A stretch of 64,000 nt of DNA from Solirubrobacter pauli. Its GTDB lineage: Bacteria > Actinomycetota > Thermoleophilia > Solirubrobacterales > Solirubrobacteraceae. The stretch lies in NCBI RefSeq assembly GCF_003633755.1, contig NZ_RBIL01000001.1:3271426-3335425 (forward strand), in the 5' to 3' direction. Below the pieces are notes generated by a model. It saw only the letters and a program-made list of their open reading frames with translations, ran no database searches and had not been told where the DNA came from. Made by a program: the position numbers and the translations under genes. Each line of letters opens with the position of its first letter. Position 1 is the first letter of the stretch. Positions 14,140 through 22,737 of the stretch are shown piece by piece.

Positions 14140-15920
14140 AGCGCTCACTGCCCTGGATCGTCTGCGCGATGATCGCGCTCGTCTGCGCCCCCGCGTTCGC
14201 GGTCGGGTCCCAGGAGGACCCGGTGCCGGTCGCGAACGTCGTCGTCTCCGACAGCGGGTTCCACGACGCCGCCGCGACCGATCCCGAGGACCGCACGGTC
14301 GACGTCGTGGCCGGTGGCCGGGTGAACTTCAGCTACCCGTCCGGCACCGGCGAGTACAACGTCGTGTGGGACCGCGGGAGCCTCGTGCCCGCGTCCTGCG
14401 AGCAGACCGCCGGCCCCGACTGGGGCGTCGGCACCACGCTGCCGTGGTGGACGCAGGGTCCCGGCTGGGCCGGCTTCTGCACGTTCACCGTGCCGGGGAC
14501 GTACACGTACCACTCCGGCATCAACCCGGACGGCTTCAAGGGCACCGTCGTGGTGCACGCGACGGGCACGCCCACCGCGACCCCGACGGCCACCCCGACC
14601 GTCACGGCGACGCCCACGGCGACCGCCACCGCCACCGCCACCGCGACGCCGCCGACCAGCGCCCGCATCAGCGCGCACGACAACTGGTTCCAGGACGCCG
14701 CCGGCTCCGGCACCAGCGACAGCACGGTGACGATCCAGGCGGGTGGGAAGGTCACGTTCGACTACCCGGTCGGCGCGAACTACCACAACGTCGACTTCCG
14801 GACGGCGGCCAAGCCGGGCAGCTGCGTGAAGACCAAGCAGTCGCCGACGCTGCCGCTCGCCGACTCCGACACGCTGCCGCCGATGCCCGACTTCGCCCAG
14901 CCGCCCGGCTGGGAGGGCGAGTGCACGTTCGCGACGCCCGGCACCTACACGTTCGTGTGCAGCACGCACCCGACGGAGATGTCCGGCACCGTGATCGTCG
15001 AGCAGGGCGGCGGCGAGCCGACCCCGACGCCGACGGCCACGCCGACCGTCACGCCGACGGCGACCCCCACGGCCACGCCGACGCAGACCGCGTCGCCGCA
15101 GCCGACGGTGGCGCCCGGACGCCCCGCGATCCAGGCGCACGACCGGACGTCCCCGACGGCCAAGAACTGGTTCCAGGACGCGTCGAGCACCGACGAGTCC
15201 GACGCGACGGTGAACATCGCCCCGGGCGGCACGGTCGACTTCAGCTACCCGGCGGGCACGAGCGTGCACAACGTCGTGTTCGTCGACCAGCCGACGTCGT
15301 GCGTGCAGAAGACCGGCGTCGCCATCACCCCGGCCCCGCCGCTGCCGCAGTACTCGCAGCCGCCGGGCTGGTCGGGCGAGTGCACGTTCGCGAACCCGGG
15401 CGTCTACACGTTCGTCTGCCAGGCGCACCCGGCGGAGATGGAGGGCAAGGTCGTCGTCGGTGACGTCGGCGAGCCGACCCCGACCCCGACGCCGACCGCC
15501 ACGCCGGAGCCGCCGCGGGACATCGTCCCGGCGAAGGTCCCGAAGCCGTGGGCGGCGATCGACAAGCCCAAGACGTCCCAGATGACCGTGGCCAAGTTCC
15601 TCGCGAAGAAGCTCACGATCAACTCCCGCTGCGTCTCGGCGGGCACGGGCACGATGACCATGACGATCGGCAACCAGCTCGCCGCGCGGCGCCTCAAGCT
15701 CAAGAAGCGCCAGGGCGCGGTGGTGCTGGCGACGGCCGACGCGACCTGCAACCAGTACGGCCGGTTCACGGTCAAGCTGAAACCGACCAAGAAGGCGCGT
15801 GACGCGCTCGAAGACTATGCCCGCTCGGTCCCGGTGACGTTGACGCTGACGCTCGCCGGCCCGATCGGGACGACCACCGCAGTGCGAACGATCACGCTGA
15901 AGGGCAAGGGGCGCCGTTAG
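14136..15920 (+). CDS. secreted protein with three cupredoxin-like domains on Thr-Pro linkers
   Basis: 594 aa; the ATG at 14136 overlaps the upstream stop as ATGA. Signal peptide MKRSLPWIVCAMIALVC, cleavage near AFA. Three plastocyanin-like domains follow. The second has a full type-1 copper set (His217, Cys275, His278, Met282), as does the third (His378, Cys428, His431, Met435). The first lacks all four (Tyr, Ser, Asn, Phe at those places) and cannot form such a site. Domains are joined by TPTATPT-type linkers, plausible O-glycosylation targets. A C-terminal beta-domain rich in Lys (RRLKLKKRQG) ends the protein. Likely an extracellular electron shuttle or copper carrier for the adjacent multicopper oxidase; this role is inferred from context. 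Confidence 0.85.
   Translation: MKRSLPWIVCAMIALVCAPAFAVGSQEDPVPVANVVVSDSGFHDAAATDPEDRTVDVVAGGRVNFSYPSGTGEYNVVWDRGSLVPASCEQTAGPDWGVGTTLPWWTQGPGWAGFCTFTVPGTYTYHSGINPDGFKGTVVVHATGTPTATPTATPTVTATPTATATATATATPPTSARISAHDNWFQDAAGSGTSDSTVTIQAGGKVTFDYPVGANYHNVDFRTAAKPGSCVKTKQSPTLPLADSDTLPPMPDFAQPPGWEGECTFATPGTYTFVCSTHPTEMSGTVIVEQGGGEPTPTPTATPTVTPTATPTATPTQTASPQPTVAPGRPAIQAHDRTSPTAKNWFQDASSTDESDATVNIAPGGTVDFSYPAGTSVHNVVFVDQPTSCVQKTGVAITPAPPLPQYSQPPGWSGECTFANPGVYTFVCQAHPAEMEGKVVVGDVGEPTPTPTPTATPEPPRDIVPAKVPKPWAAIDKPKTSQMTVAKFLAKKLTINSRCVSAGTGTMTMTIGNQLAARRLKLKKRQGAVVLATADATCNQYGRFTVKLKPTKKARDALEDYARSVPVTLTLTLAGPIGTTTAVRTITLKGKGRR
14571..14656 (+). repeat. short tandem repeats encoding a Thr-Pro/Ala linker
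   Basis: Hexanucleotide-like repeats of ccgacg/ccaccg (including several consecutive ccaccg units at about 14624-14645) encode alternating Thr-Pro and Thr-Ala. Similar degenerate stretches lie at 15021-15090 and 15477-15507 in the same gene, each after a cupredoxin domain. They may be prone to slippage and length variation. Confidence 0.7.
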
Positions 15921-17396
15921 ATGGACTGGGAACACGACGGCATGACGCGGCGCTCGGCGCTGTACTACGGCGTCTCGAGCCTCGCGCTGGTGTGCTCGTT
16001 CGACTTCGACAAGCGCGCGCGGGCCTCGCGCGGCAAGACGAGCGCGGCCGTGCGCTCGCAGGCCTCGAGCGCGTTCGAGCCGTTCCAGCGCGACCTCCCG
16101 CTGCCCCCGGTGGCGCGGCCGGTGCGCGCGAGCAAGCAGCTCGAGGAGTACGTGATGGACATGAAGCCCGGGACGGCGGAGATCCTGCCCGGGCTCGAGA
16201 CGCCGATCCTCGGCTACAACGGCTCGTTCCCCGGCCCGACGATCCGCGCGCGGCGCGGGCGGCCGGTGCACGTCACCCAGCGCAACCAGAGCGGGCGTGA
16301 GCTGAACGTGCACCTGCACGGCGGCGTCACGCCGCCCGAGTACGACGGGCACCCGCACGACTCGATCCCCGACGGCGCCGAGCGGCTCTACAAGTACCCG
16401 AACGTCGCCCACTCGGCGACGCTCTGGTACCACGACCATGCGCACGGCGAGACGCACAAGACGCTGTTCGCCGGGCTGGCCGCGTTCTACCTGCTCGACG
16501 ATCCCGACGACAAGCACCTGGACCTGCCGCAGGGCGACTACGACGTCCCGCTGATGATCATGGACCGGTCGTTCAACAAGGACGGCTCGTTCCGCTATCG
16601 CTACGACCTCGACCGCGGCTTCCGCGGCGACACGATCCTCGTCAACGGCGCGGTCGCGCCGCGGATGAAGGTCGAGCGGCGGCTGTACCGCCTGCGGTTC
16701 CTGAACGCCTCCAACGCACGCGCCTACACGCTCAAGCTCGGCAACGGGCGCGACATGATCCAGATCGGCTCCGACGGCGGCCTGCTGCCGACCGCGGTGC
16801 GGCGCAAGGAGATCCCGATGGAGCCGGCGGAGCGCGTCGACGTGATCGTCGACTTCCGCCAGTTCGGCGTCGGGTCGAAGGTCATCCTCCACAACGAGGG
16901 CGGGGAGCCGTCGACGAGCGCGGTCATGCGCTTCGACGTGGTCAAGGCCACCGGCGCCGAGGAAGCGCGCATCCCCAAGCTCCTGCGCGAGGAGGAGGAG
17001 ATCCCGGAGGTCAACGCCGAGCGCTCCTGGCCGCTGACGTTCCAGGGCCTCGCGGGCGGCGCGTCGATGTGGCAGATCGGCGGTGGCGGGTTCAACGAGA
17101 TGCGGATCGACTGCCGTCCGCGGCTCGGCTCGACCGAGCTGTGGACGTGGCGCAACCTGTCCCAGCGCACGCACCCGATGCACACGCACGGCTACCACTT
17201 CCGGGTGGTCAGCGTGAACGGCAAGCAACCGCATCCGGGCGACCGCGGGTGGAAGGACACGGTCGCGGTCTATCCCAACGAGACCGTGGTCGTGCGGCCG
17301 TACTTCGACTACTACGCCGGCCTGTACGTGTTCCACTGCCACGCGGCCGAGCACGGCGACATGTCGATGATGGGCCAGATGGAGGTGGTCGCATGA
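15921..17396 (+). CDS. multicopper oxidase (CotA/bilirubin-oxidase-like)
   Basis: 491 aa, starting at the base after the previous stop with an aagggg ribosome site 9 nt upstream. An ATG at 15942 is a possible alternative and begins MTRRSALYYG, a twin-arginine-like export signal, so Tat export of the folded enzyme is plausible. All four copper-binding segments are present: HLHGG (~res 131), WYHDHAHG (~170), HPMHTHGYH (~417) and HCHAAEHGDM (~472), giving the type-1 Cys/His/Met site and the trinuclear cluster. The family couples one-electron oxidation of substrates or cupredoxins to reduction of O2 to water. Flanked on both sides by cupredoxin genes; the stop overlaps the next start (ATGA). Confidence 0.92.
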   Translation: MDWEHDGMTRRSALYYGVSSLALVCSFDFDKRARASRGKTSAAVRSQASSAFEPFQRDLPLPPVARPVRASKQLEEYVMDMKPGTAEILPGLETPILGYNGSFPGPTIRARRGRPVHVTQRNQSGRELNVHLHGGVTPPEYDGHPHDSIPDGAERLYKYPNVAHSATLWYHDHAHGETHKTLFAGLAAFYLLDDPDDKHLDLPQGDYDVPLMIMDRSFNKDGSFRYRYDLDRGFRGDTILVNGAVAPRMKVERRLYRLRFLNASNARAYTLKLGNGRDMIQIGSDGGLLPTAVRRKEIPMEPAERVDVIVDFRQFGVGSKVILHNEGGEPSTSAVMRFDVVKATGAEEARIPKLLREEEEIPEVNAERSWPLTFQGLAGGASMWQIGGGGFNEMRIDCRPRLGSTELWTWRNLSQRTHPMHTHGYHFRVVSVNGKQPHPGDRGWKDTVAVYPNETVVVRPYFDYYAGLYVFHCHAAEHGDMSMMGQMEVVA

Positions 17397-18169
17397 AACG
17401 TGCGCTCCTCGCGGCTCTGGCCGTGCTGGCCCTCGCGCCGGCGACGGCCGACGCCGCGGTCACGCGCTTCGTGCAGGCCTACGACACGCCGACGTTCAAG
17501 ACCGTCTGGTGGCCGTCGTCGCTGTCGGCGCAGACGGGCGACACGGTCACGTGGCGGCTGACGCAGCCCGGCAACACGAACGCGGCCGTGCACGACATCT
17601 GGCTCGTCCCGCCCGGCAGCACGACCGGTACCCGCCTCGGCGCCTCCTACGAGGTGGCCACCGCCAGTGCGGTCCTCGACACGGCGGGCGCGTACCAGTT
17701 CTACTGCTCGATCCACGGCGGCCTCACGCCGGGCGGCATGAACGGCGTGGTCAACGTCGGCGCCGCCGACCCGGGCGCGCCGGTCGACCCCGGCAAGCCG
17801 TGGGAGACCGGCGAGGAGCCAGCCGACCCGAACGCGCTGCCCAACGACACGAAGGCGCCGACGGTGTTCGAGGAGGGCGACAACATCGCGCCCACCCTCA
17901 CGCTGCTGAAGGCCACGCCGACCGACAAGGGCGCCAAGGCCCGCGTCGAGGTCGCCGAGCCGGTGACCGTGACCGTGCGCCTGAAGAAGGGCAAGAAGAT
18001 CGTGGCCACCAAGCAGGCGGCGGTCGAGCCGGGCAAGGTCAACGTGTCGGTCGCGCTGCCCAAGCGCCTGCGCGACACCGCCGCGCGCTACCGGCTCCAG
18101 GTCTGGGCGACCGACGGAGTCGACCTCGACTCGCCGATCGCCGCGGCCTGGGTCGAGTTCAAGCCCTAG
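17393..18169 (+). CDS. secreted plastocyanin-like copper protein
   Basis: 258 aa; signal peptide MKRALLAALAVLALAP cleaved near ADA. One cupredoxin domain with a type-1 copper set His67, Cys105, His108, Met116. It is closely related to the cupredoxin nested in the giant protein (both have VHD(I/L)WL and TGTRL). An acidic/Pro linker (~120-160) leads to a C-terminal beta-sandwich with a Lys-rich strand (RLKKGKKIV). Last gene of the copper operon, overlapping the oxidase by 4 bp. Probably an electron donor or acceptor for the multicopper oxidase (inference). Its stop overlaps the convergent DUF899 gene's stop. Confidence 0.88.
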   Translation: MKRALLAALAVLALAPATADAAVTRFVQAYDTPTFKTVWWPSSLSAQTGDTVTWRLTQPGNTNAAVHDIWLVPPGSTTGTRLGASYEVATASAVLDTAGAYQFYCSIHGGLTPGGMNGVVNVGAADPGAPVDPGKPWETGEEPADPNALPNDTKAPTVFEEGDNIAPTLTLLKATPTDKGAKARVEVAEPVTVTVRLKKGKKIVATKQAAVEPGKVNVSVALPKRLRDTAARYRLQVWATDGVDLDSPIAAAWVEFKP

Positions 18170-18906
18170 CTCTCGGAGTGGTCGAACGCGGCGACGCCGC
18201 GTTCGACCTGCTCCAGCCACTCGGCGGTCGGCTGGGCGGCGTCCTCGTAGGCGTCGTGCCAGTTCTGCCAGACGTAGGGCGGGGTCTGCGGATAGCCCTC
18301 GGGTGAGTCCTCCCACGTCTCCTGCCGGCCGAGCGCGGTGATGTCGAGGTAGCTCCACGTGCCGCCCATCGCCTCATCACCGCGGTTGTCGACCAGGTAG
18401 GTGCGGAACACGCGCTCGTCGTCGCGGATGAAGGCGTTCGTGCCGTGCCACTCGTCGACGCCGAGGTCGGCGTCGAAGTCGTCGGTGAGCGTGAACCACG
18501 GGATGTGCTCCCAGCCCATCCGCGCCTTCAGGCGCGCGATCGCCGCCTGCGGAGCGCGCGAGACGAACACGAGCGTGGTGTCGCGCGCGTTCAGGTGCGC
18601 CGGGTGGGCGACCTGGTCGGCCACGTTCGAGCAGCCGACGCACGCGTGGTCGGGCCACCCGTGCACGCCGGGCTCGAAGAACGCGCGGTACACGATCAGC
18701 TGCCGGCGGCCCGCGAACAGGTCGAGCAGGCCCGCCGGGCCGTCCGGACCCTCGAAGCGGTAGCGCTGCTCGATCTCCACCCACGGCATGCGCCGGCGCT
18801 TGGCGGCCAGCGCGTCACGGGCGCGGGTGAGGCGCTTCTCCTCCACCAGAAGCTCGAGGCGCGCGGCCTCCCACTCCTGGGGCGTCACGATCGGGGGCGT
18901 CTTCAT
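18166..18906 (-). CDS. DUF899 family thioredoxin-like protein
   Basis: 246 aa. Start at 18906 is fixed by an aggaggt ribosome site 5 nt upstream; the 20 codons in frame before it cross the operators and are unlikely to be translated. Typical DUF899 features: N-terminal TPQEWEAAR helix, thioredoxin-like core with the segment FEPGVHGWPDHACVGCS, later WEHIPWFTL and HGTNAFIRD, and a conserved C-terminal QTPPYVWQNWHD. Cytoplasmic. The family's biochemical function is not established; the Cys-Val-Gly-Cys pair sits where thioredoxins carry redox cysteines. Two GTAACC operators lie just upstream. Its 3' end overlaps the convergent cupredoxin gene by 4 bp. Confidence 0.88.
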   Translation of the reverse strand: MKTPPIVTPQEWEAARLELLVEEKRLTRARDALAAKRRRMPWVEIEQRYRFEGPDGPAGLLDLFAGRRQLIVYRAFFEPGVHGWPDHACVGCSNVADQVAHPAHLNARDTTLVFVSRAPQAAIARLKARMGWEHIPWFTLTDDFDADLGVDEWHGTNAFIRDDERVFRTYLVDNRGDEAMGGTWSYLDITALGRQETWEDSPEGYPQTPPYVWQNWHDAYEDAAQPTAEWLEQVERGVAAFDHSES

Positions 18907-18929
18907 CGGGAACCTCCTGACGTCTTTGC

Positions 18930-18978
18930 GTAACCAAAGGGTTACACAAAGCGACGCGAGGTGCAACCTCAGGGTTAC
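18930..18978 (-). promoter_or_regulatory. two tandem GTAACC-type operators upstream of the DUF899 gene
   Basis: On the minus strand gtaaccctttggttac (18945-18930, a perfect 6-4-6 inverted repeat) and gtaaccctgaggttgc (18978-18963, one mismatch pair) are spaced 33 bp centre to centre, on the same face of the helix (about 3 turns). The proximal copy ends 23 bp before the start codon. They are probably sites for a dimeric repressor not encoded next door. Confidence 0.6.
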
Positions 18979-19002
18979 TCCTCGCGTCGCTGCGCGGCGG
19001 CG

Positions 19003-20037
<1,035 letters not shown>

Positions 20038-20050
20038 CTACGCTCGAATC

Positions 20051-20629
20051 GTGCCCACGACGGTCACACCGAAGGAGCGGGTCATCGCCGCGGCGCTGGA
20101 CGAGTTCGCCCAGCACGGCGTGGCCGGCGCGCGCGTGGACCGGATCGCGCGGGCGGCGAAGACGAGCAAGGAGCGCGTCTACGCGTACTTCCGCTCCAAG
20201 GAGGAGCTGTACGCGGCGGTGGCGGCCGACCAGCTCCAGGAGGTCATGGACAGCACGGTGCTCGACCCGGCCGACCTGCCCGGCTACGTCGGCGAGCTGT
20301 TCGACTTCTACACGCGCCACCCGGAGATGCTCCGCATGGTGGGCTGGAGCCGGCTGGAGCCCAACGACGCGATCGTCGGCTTCGGCGACGCCGGCATCGC
20401 GTCCATGCGGGCCAAGCTCGAGGCGATCGAGCGCGGGCAGGCCGACGGCGTGCTCGACGACGCCTTCGCGCCGATCGACGTCCTCCAGCTGCTCATCCAG
20501 CTGAGCATGGGCTGGCCGATGGCGACCGAGTTCCGCGCGCTCGAGGACGCCGACGACCCGGCCGTGCTCGCACGCCGGCGCGCCGCGGCCGTGCTCGCCG
20601 CGACGCGCCTGTTCCCGCGGCGGAGCTAG
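20051..20629 (+). CDS. TetR/AcrR family transcriptional regulator
   Basis: 192 aa from GTG 20051. N-terminal helix-turn-helix: RVIAAALDEFAQHGVAGA then VDRIARAAKTSKERVYAYF with the typical KEELYAAV after it; the ligand-binding C-terminal part is all-helical. The next in-frame starts upstream would read through the operator, which favours 20051. Divergent from the aldo/keto reductase, its probable target along with itself. Its stop overlaps the convergent GGDEF/HD-GYP gene by 4 bp (CTAG). Confidence 0.9.
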   Translation: MPTTVTPKERVIAAALDEFAQHGVAGARVDRIARAAKTSKERVYAYFRSKEELYAAVAADQLQEVMDSTVLDPADLPGYVGELFDFYTRHPEMLRMVGWSRLEPNDAIVGFGDAGIASMRAKLEAIERGQADGVLDDAFAPIDVLQLLIQLSMGWPMATEFRALEDADDPAVLARRRAAAVLAATRLFPRRS

Positions 20630-22611
20630 ACCGCCGTCGGGAAGCGCGCGGCCGGGATGGTCGTCGCGAACGCCTCGACCACGGCCGGGTCGAACTGCGT
20701 GCCGGAGTGCCGGCGCAGCTCGGCGATCGCCTCGTCGTGTGGCAGCGCACGCCGGTAGCTGCGGTCGGAGGTCATCGCGTCGTAGGCGTCGCACACCGCG
20801 ACGATGCGCGCGCCGAGCGGGATCTCCGCCGCGGCCACGCCGTCGGGGTAGCCAGCGCCGTCCCAGCGCTCGTGGCTGGCGCGGACGAGCGCGGCGACGG
20901 GCGCGAGGGCCGGGGCGGCGAGGAGGATGCGCTCGCCGATGATCGTGTGCTCGCGCATCAGGTTCCACTCGGCGTCGTCGAGCGGTCCGGGCTTGTCGAG
21001 GATCGACTCCGGGATCGCCAGCTTGCCGATGTCGTGCAGCTCGGCGGCGCGGGCCACCTCGTCCACCGCCTCGCCCACGAGGCCGAGCCGGCGCGCGGTC
21101 GCGGCGGCGTGCGCGGCCACCTGGTCGGTGTGCCGGCGCAGGTCGGGCTCACGCTCGCCGAGCACCTGCATCAGCAGGTCGCGGGTCTGGCGCTTGGCCG
21201 AGGCGCGGCCGGCGTCCTTGTTCGCGTACATCCGCTCGTCGGCGAGCTGCAGCGCGCGCGCCGCCTGGTCGGCGTCGTCCGGGAGGCTCACGAGCCCGAG
21301 CGACGCGCCGATCCGGAAGCCGTTGCCGCACTCGCGCAGCGCGGCGGCCGCGGCCTGGACGGCCGGGGCGTCGAGGCCGATGGCGCCGGGCAGCAGGACG
21401 CAGAACTCGTCGCCGCCGAGCCGGTAGGCCGTGCCCGTGCCGGCCGTCGCGGCACGCAGCGCGGACGCCAGCCGGTGCAGGAGCGCGTCGCCGGCGTTGT
21501 GGCCGAAGGCGTCGTTGTAGCCCTTGAAGCCGTCGAGGTCGAAGAAGGCGAGCGTCGACGGCCGGCCCGCGCGCGCCTCGGCCAGCGTGGCCTCGAGGTC
21601 CCGGGTCATCTGCCGGCGGTTGCCGAGCCCGGTGAGCGCGTCGGTGAGCGCCTCCTGCCGCGTGTGGCGCAGGAGCTGGAGGTTCTCGCGGTAGGTCAGG
21701 GCACCGCGGGCGGCGACCGCGATGAGCGCGGCGAGCGCGAGGATCACCGCCGGGTCCGTGACCGTCTTCCAGTGCGCGGCACCGAGGACGGCGAGCGCCA
21801 CGGCGGCGAACAGCACCGGCATCGCGGCGCCCGCGAGGCTGGTGCGGTCGAGGCTCGTGGGCCGCTGCGGCTGCCAGGCGGCGAACGCCAGCGCGACGAG
21901 CCCGGCGGGCCACAGCGTCGACAGCACGGAGCCCGCCGCGTAGTTGCCGGTCGCCTCCTGGTAGGAGTAGATCGCGTCGATCACCGCGGCCGAGCTGAGC
22001 GACAGCCCGATCAGCGCCCACGAGCGGCCGGGCTTCCAACCGCTCAAGCCCGCGGCCAGTCCGACGAAGCACAGCAGCAGCACGTCGGCGATCACATAGC
22101 CGACGTTGATCACGAGCTCGCCCGCCTCGCTCGAGGAAGCCAGCACCGGCGTCAGCACCACCGCCGCGGTCAGCGACGCCAGGGTGAGCGCGCCGACGAG
22201 GCCGTCCAGCCACAGCGCGGGTGTGAACCAGCGCGCGCGGCCGCGCAGCAGCAGGACCACGCCGGCGTACGCCAGCGGGTAGGCGGCGTAGTAGAGGACA
22301 TCCGGTAGGCCGCCGGCGTCGAGCTCGCCGTTCACGGCCAGGGCGGACCACGTCAGGTCGGCGGCGGTCGTCGTCGCCGCGTACCCGGCGAGCAGGGCCC
22401 ACACGAGGCGCTGACGCCGCACCAGCACCACACGCGCGACCAACGCGGCCACGGCCAGCAGCTCGACGCCGTTGTACACCCAGGCGGCGAACAGCGGCAA
22501 CTCTCCGTAGCCGGCGAGACCGGCCACCAGGTGCACCGCCAGCGCGCTCAACATGAGCGCGAACGCGATCCGGACGGGCTGCGGCGCCGTCCGTCCCAAC
22601 ATGAAGCTCAT
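20626..22611 (-). CDS. membrane GGDEF + HD-GYP protein (c-di-GMP turnover)
   Basis: 661 aa from ATG 22611 (ATG 22602 is an alternative). About nine hydrophobic segments span residues 14-305 (membrane sensor region), followed by a short helical linker, a GGDEF domain (motif YRLGGDEF, residues 399-403 = GGDEF) and an HD-GYP domain (ELHDIGKLAIP, SHERWDGAGYP, VCDAYDAMTSDR). The GGDEF active-site motif is intact, suggesting c-di-GMP synthesis; HD-GYP domains hydrolyse c-di-GMP. The usual HHE of the GYP motif reads SHE, so phosphodiesterase activity is uncertain. Divergent from the exported M28 peptidase. Confidence 0.9.
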   Translation of the reverse strand: MSFMLGRTAPQPVRIAFALMLSALAVHLVAGLAGYGELPLFAAWVYNGVELLAVAALVARVVLVRRQRLVWALLAGYAATTTAADLTWSALAVNGELDAGGLPDVLYYAAYPLAYAGVVLLLRGRARWFTPALWLDGLVGALTLASLTAAVVLTPVLASSSEAGELVINVGYVIADVLLLCFVGLAAGLSGWKPGRSWALIGLSLSSAAVIDAIYSYQEATGNYAAGSVLSTLWPAGLVALAFAAWQPQRPTSLDRTSLAGAAMPVLFAAVALAVLGAAHWKTVTDPAVILALAALIAVAARGALTYRENLQLLRHTRQEALTDALTGLGNRRQMTRDLEATLAEARAGRPSTLAFFDLDGFKGYNDAFGHNAGDALLHRLASALRAATAGTGTAYRLGGDEFCVLLPGAIGLDAPAVQAAAAALRECGNGFRIGASLGLVSLPDDADQAARALQLADERMYANKDAGRASAKRQTRDLLMQVLGEREPDLRRHTDQVAAHAAATARRLGLVGEAVDEVARAAELHDIGKLAIPESILDKPGPLDDAEWNLMREHTIIGERILLAAPALAPVAALVRASHERWDGAGYPDGVAAAEIPLGARIVAVCDAYDAMTSDRSYRRALPHDEAIAELRRHSGTQFDPAVVEAFATTIPAARFPTAV

Positions 22612-22737
22612 GGCCCGGGAGTCGGCGCGGGCCTCGACGACTACCAACGCCGCGTCAGAGAAGCTACGGCGAAAGCTCGCGGGAGCTCCGGGAACCTCGC
22701 CCGGAATGACGGGACCGCGCGGTACGTCAGGCGGGAC

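Noticed and set aside
14571-15507. Possible CRISPR-like or regulatory repeat arrays
   Set aside because: The repeats are short hexanucleotide-like units in frame with Thr-Pro linkers between cupredoxin domains; there are no spacers or cas genes.
14145-17354. A 1069-codon minus-strand frame opposite the cupredoxin and multicopper oxidase genes
   Set aside because: Low-complexity Arg/Val/Asp/His translation with no motif; the plus strand carries clear copper-binding proteins with export signals.
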